Shown piece after piece: positions 22,544 through 34,020 of a stretch of DNA of 64,000 nucleotides (the first letter of the stretch is position 1; every line of letters begins with the position of its first letter). Source of the stretch: Rhabditoides inermis (lineage: Eukaryota > Nematoda > Chromadorea > Rhabditida > Rhabditidae); assembly GCA_963966185.1 (NCBI GenBank), contig CAWZYM010000114.1, positions 204,001-268,000 of the forward strand, read 5' to 3'. The translations under genes were made by a program, and so were the position numbers. The notes under the pieces were generated by a model. The model was not told where the DNA came from. It saw only the letters and a list, made by a program, of their open reading frames with translations, and ran no database searches.

Positions 22544-25500
22544 TCAGATATTATATAGCTCCATTTGGCGCTTCAGTTCTTCGGTTCCGCATTGCCCAAA
22601 TTTGTCTCCGTCTTCGAGCATCATGTTGTAGATGTTCTCAAGTTGTTTAGCACGGGCTTTCGCTTCCTGAAAAGAGTGGGTTTGTTTCTCTAGCGTCCAG
22701 CACTATATTGAGCGATTTTTGCTATTCAAACGATCATGCATGATACAGTACCTCTTCGCTGGCTTTCATCCTCTTCAGTAGGTCAGGATTCTTTGCGATC
22801 GCTCGCGTCAGCTAATTTAAAATTTATTTGATATTTCACATGAGCTGGCATACCTCATCCTTCTGTTCCTTGGTGAGCGTTTTCTCTAGCTCCTTCGCCT
22901 CTGCGCGCAATTCAGCTGTTGCTAGTTTTCCGTAAAGTTTTCCGAACGTCTCACTCAAATCGCAGTCGGTCTGTAAATGGAATGCTGTATGCGTGTTTTC
23001 AGTCTGTCGGAAACGCAATGCGCGGATAGTGTGCACTGTCTGCGAGTAAGTGTGGTCAGGGGGCGGGGCTTAGCCTCGGCTGGGCCGGCCGCGCGGCGAG
23101 TCTCCATTCTAGGCGTTGCTGTTACGTTTTGGGTAGTTTAATTTGGTATTTTCTCGGTATTAATAGTTTGAAGTATGTCGGGGTGCTTCTTGGAGTTTTT
23201 GCGTCATTTTTATTTAGCGTGTTCGTTACATTCGTCGGTATAGAGCTCGTTTCGTAATTTCGAAATGTTTCGTTAGCTTGCCTTTCTTCCCGTATGTCGT
23301 CATAATTAGCTACCGGTTGCCACCTTACATATCGTCATTCGAGTTATGTGTGAGCTGATTCGCCTTCACTACCTTTTGATTTTCGCCCTATCGATATACT
23401 AGTGATATTCGCTTCGCCCTTGACCAAATTTAGCGGATTGTGCGTGCTCTTCTGATCATTGCCTTCCGGAGTGATCTGCAAGATGCTCTAGTATAAGCAC
23501 GGTCTTCCTGTGCTTCGCGTGTTACAAGAACGAGAAGCTCAGGGCGTATTTCCCTTGTGCGAATCGTGCTTCGAGCGACGGATGTTCGACGTGTGATGTG
23601 TGAGGGAATCAGTGTCCCGCCGGATTCAGTGATCCGAGGTCGTGTTGCGAGTGGTTCGCGAAGGCGAGTCGCGAAGTGCGTCGGTGTGAAGGGATCAGTG
23701 TCCCGCCGGATTCAGTGATCCGAGGTCGCGTTGTGAGTGGTACGCGAAGGCGAGACACGAGAAGTGTTGTGAGCGAGGGCATCAGTAGCCCACCGACTTC
23801 AGTGATCCGATGTCTGGTTCCGAGCCGATAGCGGAGGCGAAACGTTAGAGATTTCGTGGATCCGAGATCCCATTTTGGCCGGAGTTCTCCCAGCAGCTCC
23901 CTCATCTTCTCTTCTCCGCCCGGCGCCTGGGAGCCGACGGCGATGTCTTCCTCCCTTACTCTCCTCTCTCCTCGACGGACCCAAGCTCTTCCGCTTACTT
24001 CTTCCCTCTCCCTCCACCTCAAGCAACATCATCAGTTGCATCGGATATCGGATGCCCAGGCGAACCTGGTCGCCCCTCATCCATCTCCCGCCCGACTTCC
24101 TCGCTCATTCTTCTCTCTAAGCCGTTCGCCAACCCCCGCACATTTATCGGGGACGTGCGGATGTTTGTGATCAGCCGCCGGCCGACTTCGACGAGAACAT
24201 ACGCATCGGACTTTCATAGATAGTGATAGTGGTTGGTTACCTCGAGGGTATTGAGATTGACATGTCTGACATCGCTGGGTACGGCTGGGATACGGATAGG
24301 GTCCGATACGACTATCGTTCGACTAAAACGGCGATGGATGTTTCTTTGCGGCATCACAGGGCGGCCATCTGATCTTATTTCGCGTGCGACGCGCTATTGC
24401 TTGCTCTCTCGCCGTCTGCTCCCCTCGAAGCTGCATCGAGATCGTCCTTCTCCACTCGTCTACATCTCCCCTCTGTTGTTTATCGGCCTCATGCCTCATC
24501 ACTATATTGGAATAGTCTTTTATCTGAGATCTACTAATATATTTCGTGCGTACTCTTCACTCTTGTGATACTATTAGAGATATAGAGCCCTCATGATCGT
24601 TTTGGTTGCAAGATCGGCATCGGCATACATGAAAAGACAACAGAAGAACCATTCCGTCGATTATACGTTTCTAGTTTCTACCGCATTGTCTGGCTCGACC
24701 CTGCTACGCATTTCCATTCGTCTTCCTGTTTCGTGGCAGTATACACACAACACACGATGTCGTTTGCCGGTGCTGACGGTCGCTAGTTTCACAGGCTTGC
24801 CCACCCCCTACAATAGGTGCCACGTGGCCTTACCTTTAGCTACGATAACGACCTCCCCAAGTTCCCTTGAACGCGCCGCACCTGTCTTTTCGTTCCCGAC
24901 ACGTGTACATCGAGCGATAGTTTGTTGGGACGGTGGATACCGTATGATTGTATTGTCTGTGCGCGTGTATGGTCTCTCAACCACACAGATGTTTTTGGCT
25001 CCACGGACAGCGCGCCGCGGCTTCCACGGTGGCATTGCGGTAAGGTTGCTTTCCACCTAATCTCAGCGACCACGTTCACACTTACGAGATTTATATTTCA
25101 TGCGCGCCCATACTACTGCCCTCTGCATACGGTCACTGTGAATACTGTATAAGTGTACTAGGTGATATTTCCGCCGAGATACCGAGCCGTGTCTCCTCTG
25201 CAATTTATACGATACAACGGGAAATGTGGTACGGGAAGGTGGATGTTGGGTGTTACATTGGCACAGAAGGGTTGGAGAAGGAGACAAAACAAAACTGACG
25301 ATGCGTTAGGGCGTGGAATAACATTCGAATCGGCGTCGTGCCCGCGTGCGATCAACACACCTCCCTTACCACGCGCGCCGGTTTTTCTGATCTAGCACGT
25401 CCTTCCCCCATACTTGCGTTTACGGTTACAGACTTAAAATTAGCGTTATGGCGGAGCGCAGCGGAGTTATAATGCGTGTTTTCAGTCTGTCGGAAACGCA

Positions 25501-26927
25501 ATGCGCGGATAGTGTGCACTGTCTGCGAGTAAGTGTGGTCAGGGGGCGGGGCTTAGCCTCGGCTGGGCCGGCCGCGCGGCGAGTCTCCATTCTAGGCGTT
25601 GCTGTTCCACCCGCCCGCCCGCACAGCAACAACATCTGGCCACCTTCCTCCCTCCCACCCGGTGGCGATTCTCCTAGCGAGATTACGACGTAGCACGGAC
25701 CACATGCGACTCGGCCCGGCGTCACTGCACATCCTATATTGATCTACGCTTGTATCGTGAACAATCCTGCAAGCTATACTATCGTTTCCCCGCACGTGCG
25801 TCGTCTCCCGGTTTCACGCATGCTCGACGCTAGCTTCAGTACCCTGGCGCACCGCGCGCTCAGGCTAGGACTAGGCACATGCTTTTCAGCGAGCGTGCCC
25901 CTAGTATCATAACTGGATAGTAGGGATGAGTAGTTCGGTTGTCCCGCCAGTTCGGTTATCTCAGTCACGTTCTCCACTACTCTCAGGTACACGGTAATAT
26001 TCTTTTCGCTCATGTTATAAAACATTATGTTTAGCCCAGGTACGGTTTCAATGCACTTTTAGCCGCTGTCTTACATCTTTCGCCACGCAAGCCGGTACCA
26101 GCAATCAAGACACCCAGACCAAGCAAGAGATGAGGCGACCCCGTCGCCCGATCCGTCGACAGTCGACGGTGTTAAACCCCACATACATTGCGTTTCTCTA
26201 CCCGAATAAAGCACGTCCTTCCCCCATACTTGCGTTTACGGTTACAGACTTAAAATTAGCGTTATGGCGGAGCGCAGCGGAGTTATAATGATATTTATGA
26301 GATAACTATTCTTACTTGTGCTCTGTTGCCAGATTTTTTCTTGTTCTTTTTGGTAGTCGCTGTTTTCGTTAAATTAGTGGTTTCGGCAGTGTCTGTAGGA
26401 GCAGTTTGCATTTCCAATGTGGGAGATGGATCAGCGGGATATGAAGCAGTAACGTCGTCAACCTGACATATTGAATATATGCGATTTTAACTACACTGTA
26501 CTCACCTTTTGACGTTGACTTATTTCGGTTTCCTTTGTCTTCATAGTTGCACCAAATTGGTCATGCTGGGCGGGAATGGAGACGTCATGCGGGATGTCGA
26601 CGGGACTATGGCGATTCACCTTGCGAAGACCACCCACCAGGGCAGCGTTGAACGAACCAGGCAGAGTAGACTCACCTAAACTGAACATGCACACTGACGC
26701 ACATGAAATAATCAAGCATAAGCACGCACCCTTTCCAGTCTTCTTCTCTTTCTCAGCCTTCTTTGAAACAGGCTTGTGTCGTTTGTACATGGTAGCAAAG
26801 TAGATGGCAAATCCTATGACAAGGCCAGCCTGAATATTATTAACAATATTTATCTTTGATATGTATCTTTAATTTCTTTGATATATCTTTGATTCTTTGA
26901 TTCACAGATTCACAGAAAGAGTGGGGC

Positions 26928-27022
<95 letters not shown>

Positions 27023-27264
27023 AAGGATGAAGTGAGTGTTTTTTGTGAGGGGCATTGTAAGAAAGAGCTTGAGTGTGAGAGAAAGTAGGAAAAGGAGGGG
27101 TACGGAGGAGAGGACGAAAGAGGGATGAAAAGTGAAAGAGAAATCAGTAATGGAGGCTATGGAAAACTCACGATCGCAGAGAGGAGAGTGTTGGTGAGGA
27201 AGTGAGGGTGATGGCGGACGTATGAGTGTATGAGTTGGAGAACGGTCGGGCCGTCAGAGGACAT
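22544..27264 (-). CDS. Single-pass membrane protein with C-terminal coiled coil (unrecognised)
   Basis: The minus-strand exons run from about 27264 to a TGA at 22544-22546. The ATG at 27262-27264 (MSSDGPTVLQLIHSYVRHHP) precedes a membrane segment, FLTNTLLSAIVAGLVIGFAI, then a basic stretch rich in Lys. A Ser/Thr-rich middle follows (STLPGSFNAALVGGLRKVNR and a TTKKNKKK cluster). The C-terminal third is a charged coiled coil: LSETFGKLYGKLATAELRAE, KTLTKEQKDELTRAI, EEEAKARAKQLENIYNMMLE. An in-frame ATG further upstream at 27430 would add about 56 residues. Length is about 270 residues. The topology suggests a short lumenal N-terminus and a cytosolic coiled coil. I do not recognise the family. 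The intron at 22971-26315 holds a 3.3-kb mobile element, yet splice signals and phase on both sides are intact. Confidence 0.6.
22990..26290. mobile_element. Composite mobile element: two tandem copies sharing both ends
   Basis: A 134-bp end block (A) occurs at 22990-23123 and 25473-25606, and an 81-bp end block (B) at 25394-25474 and 26210-26290. They look identical by eye. The order is A-(2.27 kb)-B-A-(0.60 kb)-B, with the first B fused to the second A. The interiors differ. Block A and the reverse complement of block B share AGTCTGT-x-AAACGCAA, which suggests degenerate terminal inverted repeats. No transposase is visible. The first copy holds a roughly 95-bp tandem repeat. This may be a pair of non-autonomous DNA transposons, one inserted at the edge of the other. 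Confidence 0.7.
23600..23845 (+). repeat. About 95-bp tandem repeat, three copies, inside the first element copy
   Basis: The motif ATCAGTGTCCCGCCGGATTC, then AGTGATCCGAGGTCG, recurs near 23608 and 23694, with a diverged copy near 23781. Each is followed by a GTGAGTGG and CGCGAAGGCGAG stretch. It is a subterminal repeat within the element and not coding. Confidence 0.75.
26931..27022. repeat. (GA)n microsatellite
   Basis: About 90 nt of GA with rare A insertions, in an intron of the minus-strand membrane/coiled-coil gene. Confidence 0.95.
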
Positions 27265-27560
27265 CTCGGTGAGAGCACTCGCCAACGGAAATGAGGAGAG
27301 AGAGGGGGGGATGGGTGGATGTTGTGAGATGAGAGCGAGATTAGAAGCCCCGCGAATACCGCGGATTACGCGCTCACACGCACCTATCCGTATTAGCCAG
27401 ATTGGAAAGGCGACGTTCAGTTTCTCATCCATTATCAATATGGTTTAAAATGAAAATAGGATGCACAATGTGATGAATTAATATAACTTGATTTGATTGA
27501 TTACACCACAAGTGATGCACCACACATGAAACTCAAACCCACTGCTGTAGCGGAACTTCT

Positions 27561-27637
27561 GTCAGCCCACGGACTTGATTGAACCCGCAACTTTGCGACT
27601 GAGAGCCGCGCGATTGAGAGCTGAGCTACTGCCGCGA
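27561..27637 (-). mobile_element. tRNA-derived SINE head (minus strand)
   Basis: On the minus strand the stretch reads like a tRNA 5' half: CAGTAGCTCAGCTCTCAATC (box A-like) and GCGGGTTCAATCA (box B-like). Acceptor-stem pairing is not convincing, so this is a tRNA-derived repeat and not a functional tRNA gene. Confidence 0.6.
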
Positions 27638-27867
27638 CATGAATGAGCTCCACTAGTGATATTCCCATGCCTTTTTACTGATTTTGTTCCTTGCATTCAG
27701 ATCTTTATCCCAATCGGCTGTTTCTTCATCCCGTCAGTCTGGATACTATTGTCAGTGCTATTCGAGCTGTTGTGAGATAGCCAATTCTGAGAAATTCTAT
27801 TGTCAACCCCTTTCACTACCCCTTTCAGGCCGCAGCCAGTTCGTCTTTTTCACTCCTGCAATCCACT

Positions 27868-28005
27868 CTTCTATAGCCATGATCAGCCTGATTCTAGTGA
27901 ACAAACCGTATAGGAGGGTGGTCTTTTCATGGCTGTCTATCCGAGGCAAGGCAGAACGACGCGTGCTTGTCCACCATTACCGTGTTGCTTTTCATTTTCA
28001 TATAC
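27868..28005 (+). repeat. SINE body module, related to 32091-32225
   Basis: The motif order is CCACTCTT, AGCCATG-TCAGCC, a GGTCTTTTCATGGCTG-like part and GTCCACC. The same order occurs at 32091-32225. Both copies lie close to tRNA-like heads, so this is likely a shared SINE body. Confidence 0.5.
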
Positions 28006-28066
28006 AAAAGTAAGCAATAAACAGCAAAAAATAAAAGTGAACCATAATCAGAATATTAATATTTTT

Positions 28067-28141
28067 AGGGCCGGGTTGGCCAAGTGGATAGCGTCACCGC
28101 TTGCTAAGTGAACGGTCGCTGGTTCTATTCCCCTCGCGGGC
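28067..28141 (+). mobile_element. tRNA-derived SINE head
   Basis: A box A-like TTGGCCAAGTGGATAG and box B-like GGTTCTATTCCCC are spaced as in a tRNA. The anticodon-arm region resembles a serine-type tRNA, but the acceptor stem does not close. This is a tRNA pseudogene or SINE 5' end. Confidence 0.6.
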
Positions 28142-28505
28142 AATTGTTCTACCGAATTCCATCGGCAGTCTTTCAAGATCTTTTACCACGCCTCGCATCC
28201 GGAACTGGTCACTTCGCGATGTTCACGCCCATCTACCATGAACAGCCAGGACTCGCGCCGCACTGTTCCAGCCGAGGAGCCCCAATTCCCCACTGTAGGA
28301 TTGTGTGTGCTACCAGATATCCCATCATGCTACCATGTACATGTCGGAATCAGGCTGATAAACAATCAGAATATTTTCTCGAATCAAGAAGCGCAAGACA
28401 ATCAATTGCGCATTTAGCCGGGGGCGGGGTATACGATCAGTCTCTTGTCCTTTTTTCATTTCTAGTCAAACAGAAATAAAATGTTTTATCATTTCACAAC
28501 AAAGG

Positions 28506-29839
28506 TCAGTCGTCGACAGAGACTATGACCCAATCGCTATCCGAGTCGATCAAGGGACGACATTGAGGGCATTGCTGTGGCAAATCATACATGAGTGGAA
28601 GTACCAGCACGGCAGTTCCAGTATTCATCAGGGCCTGAAATAATGTATACCCTCCACAAGTTCTATGAATAAACATATTATGAGCATTTGTATTATTATT
28701 TGCAGAAGCGTCATAAGCTTTCTTGTTTTGGAAATCTTGGAAAACAACTTACGAACATCATCCATATGTTTCCGAAAGCGCCAATCTCTACAAAGAACCA
28801 GGCAGACGGCTTACACTCCAAGTGAATCATACCCCAACAATAACCTGAATGTATTGAAAATTGAATACACTTGGTAGTTCTAATATCGAACTCACAAATA
28901 GTTATGAGATTGAGAACCAAGGCCGGCCAGAGATGCATTGCATAGTAATCGTCGATGTATGAAGTTGCTCACATTCATCATTAATGTGGTTTATTGCCGG
29001 TGCGCATCTGAAAGATGATGTTTTTTGAGCACAATTTCATGAATGCTGGTTGTACCTTATGCATAACATGGACCAATTCTATTGTGAAACCGATCCGTTC
29101 GAGTACAATTGCTGCCAGAGGGTGGCAAGTGTATTTGAATGCCTCCCAAACAAACACCCATGTCACACATATTTCTCTGTGGTAGGCAGGCTGTGGGACG
29201 CTCCTTAAGAAGTTGAAGTAATACGTGTGTAAGAGAGTACAACCACTCACTGCTTCTCTGATTGACGAAAAGCGTATTCTACGAAAGTGGATCCGCCAAC
29301 AATGAAATATATATGTATGTCGCTGTTTCGAACAGTTTTTCAATGACATCGAAGCGAAGCAGAATCCATTCGATATTCGATGCTAGAAAAGGGAACAATC
29401 TCCTCATTTAATAATTAGTATTAACTTATTAACTCACTTCCAAAAATAATTCACAGCGTCGATGAGCGGAACAGTGTTCAGAAAGCAGGATGACAAAAGA
29501 AATGCGAAAAATGTCTGAAACACTTAGCATGCTTAGCATCATAAACGTATTCGTATACTGCTGCGTCTTACCAATGTGAAGTTATCGCGAGGCAGAGGTT
29601 TCACAAAGCTTGTATTTCGCTTTCTCCGTAAAACGAATATACCGACCAGACAGCAAATGGTGAAAGTAAACTTGATGAAGTAGTCGCGAATATATAATGA
29701 AGGCTGTTTTAACGGATCGTCGGGCTTTCTGAACAAATCTAAAAGTATTTCAATAAATGAAACTATTTAAAAAAAATTTACCAGTCAGGAAGGAAATGTC
29801 GGTTTTGAGAGCATGCTTGAAAACGCGCCAGCTGATCAT
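28506..29839 (-). CDS. Multi-pass membrane protein of unknown function
   Basis: The minus-strand ATG at 29837-29839 opens MISWRVFKHALKTDISFL. About seven exons end in TGA at 28506-28508, for roughly 290-300 residues. At least five hydrophobic segments can be seen: FTFTICCLVGIFVL, TFFAFLLSSCFLNTVPLI, ICVTWVFVWEAFKYTCHPLA, MHLWPALVLNLITI and ALMNTGTAVLVLPLMY. The C-terminal tail (DLPQQCPQCRPLIDSDSDWV) carries a CPQC pair and acidic residues and is probably cytosolic. The exon around 29240-29390 is uncertain because a stop appears unless a further short intron is assumed. I do not recognise the family. A nematode-specific membrane protein is likely. Confidence 0.55.
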
Positions 29840-29847
29840 TGCTCGAT

Positions 29848-30336
29848 ATGCTAATGTGTGCTGGGCGTGGGAGACGCAGCTTTATGCCAGTCAACATGTT
29901 ATTTGACATTTGTGTTCAGATTTCTATTTCTGTACAACGCCAACTTAGTGAGTTGTCTGTTTCACATAATATAGACAGTAAAAATATTAAATTTTTCTTC
30001 CTCTCGCCAATATTTTATAGGAGGGAGCAACAAGACTTTCACAACAACAACAACAATAATAATATGTTTATCCAAAGAGACAGAATCGCATTGACAACAT
30101 GGGAGAACAACAAAACTTATGATGAACGAGTGTCCAACATCAATCCGTTTCCTTCCCAGTCAGGCAAAACGAATACTGCGGAAGCCACCTCCAGACACCT
30201 TGACGTGTTTGGCAGAAGTGTACTTCTTCACACAGGCACTCTCGCGACGACAACTGAAATGGGCGAGGAGGCAAGCGCCTCATCATTAGAATCACCCAAT
30301 CAAGTCAAAACCGCCACGGAGCTTCTATCACATTAA
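29848..30336 (+). CDS. Doubtful open frame with Asn run (hypothetical)
   Basis: An open frame of about 160 codons starts near the divergent membrane-protein gene. It contains a short Asn run encoded by AAC/AAT repeats and a polar C-terminal part ending TATELLSH. A TTTTATAG near 30019 could be an acceptor, so only the second half may be an exon. No domain is recognised and it may be chance. Confidence 0.2.
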   Translation: MLMCAGRGRRSFMPVNMLFDICVQISISVQRQLSELSVSHNIDSKNIKFFFLSPIFYRREQQDFHNNNNNNNMFIQRDRIALTTWENNKTYDERVSNINPFPSQSGKTNTAEATSRHLDVFGRSVLLHTGTLATTTEMGEEASASSLESPNQVKTATELLSH

Positions 30337-31026
30337 CAGATTATTACAAGCGTGTGGGGTCTCGAAACCTCTTTTGGTTTATACTGAAAAAAGGTCAATT
30401 GCGACTCCAAATTCTTTCTTAGATACACAAGTGACCGTACTCCTATCCAAATCATTCACATACTGAACGGCTCTATATATTTTTTATTGAAGTGTTTATA
30501 TCCACGGCAAGGGAGTATAACGATAAAAGGCAAGCATGAAAAATATGTGGATAAACAAGGCTAACCCTAGGCTGACCAGTGCAAGTGGTCAGCTACTTAT
30601 TGGGGGGGGCCTCATGTTACATAAAAATCGTACAAAAATGATAGGTTAATAACATCAACATCAACATATTACACGACAAAGATAAAATAGTTCTACAAAA
30701 AGTGGGGGAGTTGACCAAACATTGTTACGTCACAATTCGACAATAGTTTTCTCATATCAGAAACTGAATATACGTTATCAAGATTGAACGGAAGATTGCG
30801 GTGTTTATGAGTTCTAAACCATGACTGCGCAATGACACTCTAGAACTAACCGGGGCGAGAGCAAATGAGAATTCAGTGTTCAAATAACCATAAAGATATA
30901 TGTGTACAACACGTCGCAACCATAAGGTATCCAGATTATATTTTTAAAAGTTGCATTCGCTCGGTGTAAGAGGAAATGTATTGGGGTGGATTCGTACATA
31001 GCTTCCTGTCCGACCGTTGACAACAG

Positions 31027-31500
31027 GTGATGGTAGGAGAGGAACTTTCCGCACCAAGACTCGTCAATTGCGGCGTGCCGCAAGGGTCGTGTCTTGGCCC
31101 GATCCTGTTCAATGTGTATATCAATGACATCATAGCACATTTGCCTGATTATGTTTCATGTGAGCTATATGCAGATGATTTGAAAATTTCTTTCGCATTT
31201 GATAGTCTGCCAAATCCAATTTTCAATGTGCCATTGACACAAATACTGTTTGGTCTCATCAATGGTGATTACAAATTTCCACTGAAAAAAACACAAATTT
31301 CGCACATTGGCCGCCGAAATCCCCGATTTGAGTGTACAGCAAGCGGCACCACTCTCGCACCTGCTCACTCAGTCCGGGATTTAGGCATAACAATGCGCAC
31401 TTCTTCGGTATTTGAATCGCACTATTATCTCATCATTCGAAATATGCAGAATTCAATCAATGATTTCCTAAGGGTTTATCAAACAAGAAATTTACATGTC
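31027..31500 (+). pseudogene. Non-LTR retrotransposon reverse-transcriptase fragment
   Basis: The open frame contains GVPQGSCLGPILFNVYINDI and ELYADDLKI. These are RT motifs of non-LTR elements, the second being the YADD catalytic site. A further SVRDLGITM block matches the region downstream of the palm in Jockey/CR1-like elements. The endonuclease part, the 5' half of RT and any 3' end are missing, so this is a dead 5'-truncated fragment. A SINE follows immediately. Confidence 0.8.
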
Positions 31501-31562
31501 TTGGTTGTTGCCTACGTTACTTATTCACGATGTAAATTATTTGTTGCCGGGGGCTTGTTGCC

Positions 31563-31856
31563 GGGGGCGCGGCTCAGTGGATAGAGCGTTCGTCTCTCAA
31601 TCTCACGGTCGCTGGTTCGATCCCCCTCGGAGTCAACCATTCTTGTTAAACTCATCCAGCCCCTGTGGTGTGGCAATCCACTCTCATGGTAGCCAGAAGG
31701 CGTCACAGCACCATCTGCGGACTCAAGAACGAAATTCAAGACGCCCGACGCCACCCAACCCAACTACCTCTGCTGACGTTGTCGTAATCCAAGAACCCCA
31801 TCTTGTTCTCGACTAGGAGGACCCCGGATTCAACCGGCTAAAAATTTTTTTTTTAA
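31563..31856 (+). mobile_element. tRNA-derived SINE with T-rich tail
   Basis: A box A-like GCGGCTCAGTGGATAGAGCG and box B-like GGTTCGATCCCC are spaced as in a tRNA. A body of about 200 bp follows, ending in an A4-T10-like tail at about 31840-31854. GTTGCCGGGGGC is duplicated just upstream, which may be a target-site or end effect. Confidence 0.65.
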
Positions 31857-32090
31857 AGTACTGCACTGAGTTGTGGAAACCTCAGGATGAGGACCGGTGA
31901 GTGCGATCGAATCTGTGCTGCGATACTAACGCGCCGAATATATCGCCGCGCTGGTTTGTTCTTCACTCATCTATCCCCAACGATTACAACTTCTCGGCTT
32001 ACAAACATTAGAGCATCGGCGCATTCTGAATGATGTGGCATACATGCATAAAGTGACCACTCTACATACTTTGGCTGAAAACAGTAATCT

Positions 32091-32225
32091 CTTTTCATGG
32101 CACTCCACTCTTGAACAGCCATGCTCAGCCAGTCTCAAACTTGGTAACTTTCCGTAAGTGAAGGTCGCCTTGTCGTGGCTGCACATCAGAGTAGAGCCGT
32201 AGGAGCGCGTGTGTGTCCGTCCACC
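32091..32225 (+). repeat. SINE body module, second copy
   Basis: It shares the motif order of 27868-28005 (CCACTCTT, AGCCATGCTCAGCC, CTTGTCGTGGCTG, GTCCGTCCACC), with many differences. No tRNA head is attached directly. Confidence 0.5.
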
Positions 32226-34020
32226 CTTAAACTGACCATCGGCCATAGTTCAACCAAAAGAAGACTAAAATACCAAACAAAACAGAAAACCATGAAATCC
32301 AAACATTCAATTTTCCAACAAACAAAATCCACTCCGTTCATTTCTGTGTAATCCAGTACTTCATGTCAACCCTGTCTGTAGAGGGAGCGCCCGAGGTCCG
32401 ACCAATGTGTCTTCATTGTGGTGTGCTCTCATAAAATGTCGTGTATTGTTTGTGCAATCGAAACCAATAACAACAACACGATGAACCAAAACGCATTTAT
32501 TGCAAAAGAGAGCAATTGGCGAAAGTCGAAGTGATCGAAAGGCGCGTCTCCAAAATTCTTCGGAATGAGTTCTGAATTGCCAATTGTTGACTTGATATTA
32601 TCGAAAAGTTGAAAGCGCTTGGAGCGCTGTTATGAATGTGATGAATGAAATATTGTTGGTGAGAATTGGCGCATGGCGCCTGACACTTTCACAGTTTGCA
32701 CTCGCTCGCAGTTTGACTCAGTCTGAGATAGTAGTGGGCGCAAGCGCCAGTGGGAAGTCAAGAAAGAATGGTTGTTGCGAGTTACGATTCAGTTTGTTCA
32801 AGATGTACACCCCACGCCTACTGCCACTACGCTACGCGAACTAACTAGATTAGACAAGCTAGGGATATAAGAACAAAAACTATCACCTATAATCAGGGTA
32901 CAACTCTAACGCGCATACGATTTTTTCGCTCGCGCAAGCGCGTCCTTTCTCTCTCTCTCTCTCTCTCATCACTGACATGAACGCGCAAGCGCGAGGTGAA
33001 ATAAATAACTTCTCTCTCTCTCTCTCTCGCTCCCCCTCTCTCTATCCGCTTTTCACTCTTCTTTCTAATTCTCTCCTTCTCTCCTTCTCACTCTTTCACT
33101 CTTTCACTCTTTCACTCTTTCACTCTTTCACTCTTTCACTCTTTCACTCTCTCTCTCTCTCTCCCTCCCACACACACACACTTCACTCTAAACTACCTTA
33201 TATCTCCCTGTCTATTATCACATCCCTGTTCCTCCTCTCTCGCGCCACTAACTCAATGTTTCCAATCCCCTCTCTCCCAATCTCTTTCTCTCTCTTCAAT
33301 ATGCACTATATCTCTTTCACTTCTCCTCACTCTCTTCTCACATCTCCCCACCACCCTCATGCCATACCCAATACATGTCCACACACCTCTATGCAATTCC
33401 AATACCAATCCAATCCAATCCACACAAACACGCAATGAGCGACACAGCGACCCGGGCAGTAGCGGCATAAGAAGGAGCGACTCGAACGACGACAGTGGGA
33501 GGACATGTTAGAGTGACACCCGGAGAAAAGAAGGGGTGAGCAGCGGGCATGCGCACAGGGCATGACGACGAGGCAGGCAACCGAGAGAGAGAGAGAGAGA
33601 TGGACAACGGACGACACACACTCACTGTGCGAGTGGGAGACGGCTGATGGGAGGATGAGAGGGCGCATTCCGATCAAGAGAGACACAGAGGGACGGCAAC
33701 CAGCGGGCAACGCGACACAGACAGCGCACACGCCAGAGAGTAGTCACACACGCACGGGGTGAGACGAGTCGAGTGAGCAAACGACTTCATGTCAAAACGC
33801 GTGAAACGAACAATAGACTTGTTAGAACACAGCGCAGTGTAACGAATTGCGAACGCGTGAAATTATATTGATATTGACAAATAGGGATCAAACGCGCAAT
33901 GACGAGATCGTAATACTTAGTGAATAGCGTTATCACAATCAGAAGAATAAGCATTGATACCTCAGAACATATCGAGCATGTATTAAGCATGCATTAATCA
34001 ATCATGAAACACGCTTTGTG
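32226..34020. other. Gene-poor spacer with pyrimidine-rich low-complexity DNA
   Basis: No exon is convincing. CGCGCAAGCGCG appears twice near 32930-32995, each time beside a CT tract. A (CTCTTTCA)n minisatellite of about eight units lies at about 33086-33150. From 32945 to 33430 the plus strand is almost all pyrimidine plus A. GA-rich sequence follows at 33580-33600. The last part, near 33900, already carries a stray type II satellite motif (GAGATCGTAATACTTAGTGA). Confidence 0.6.

Noticed and set aside
23609..24170. Open frames of 80-137 codons in the composite element
   Set aside because: They follow a 95-bp tandem repeat and G/C-rich DNA, and no transposase motif is visible.
28067..28141. 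Functional tRNA gene
   Set aside because: Boxes A and B are present but the acceptor stem does not pair and related bodies lie nearby, so it is tRNA-derived repeat DNA. The same holds for 27561, 31563 and 59211.
31027..31584. Active retrotransposon
   Set aside because: Only a piece of the RT palm is present; endonuclease, the rest of RT and element ends are missing.
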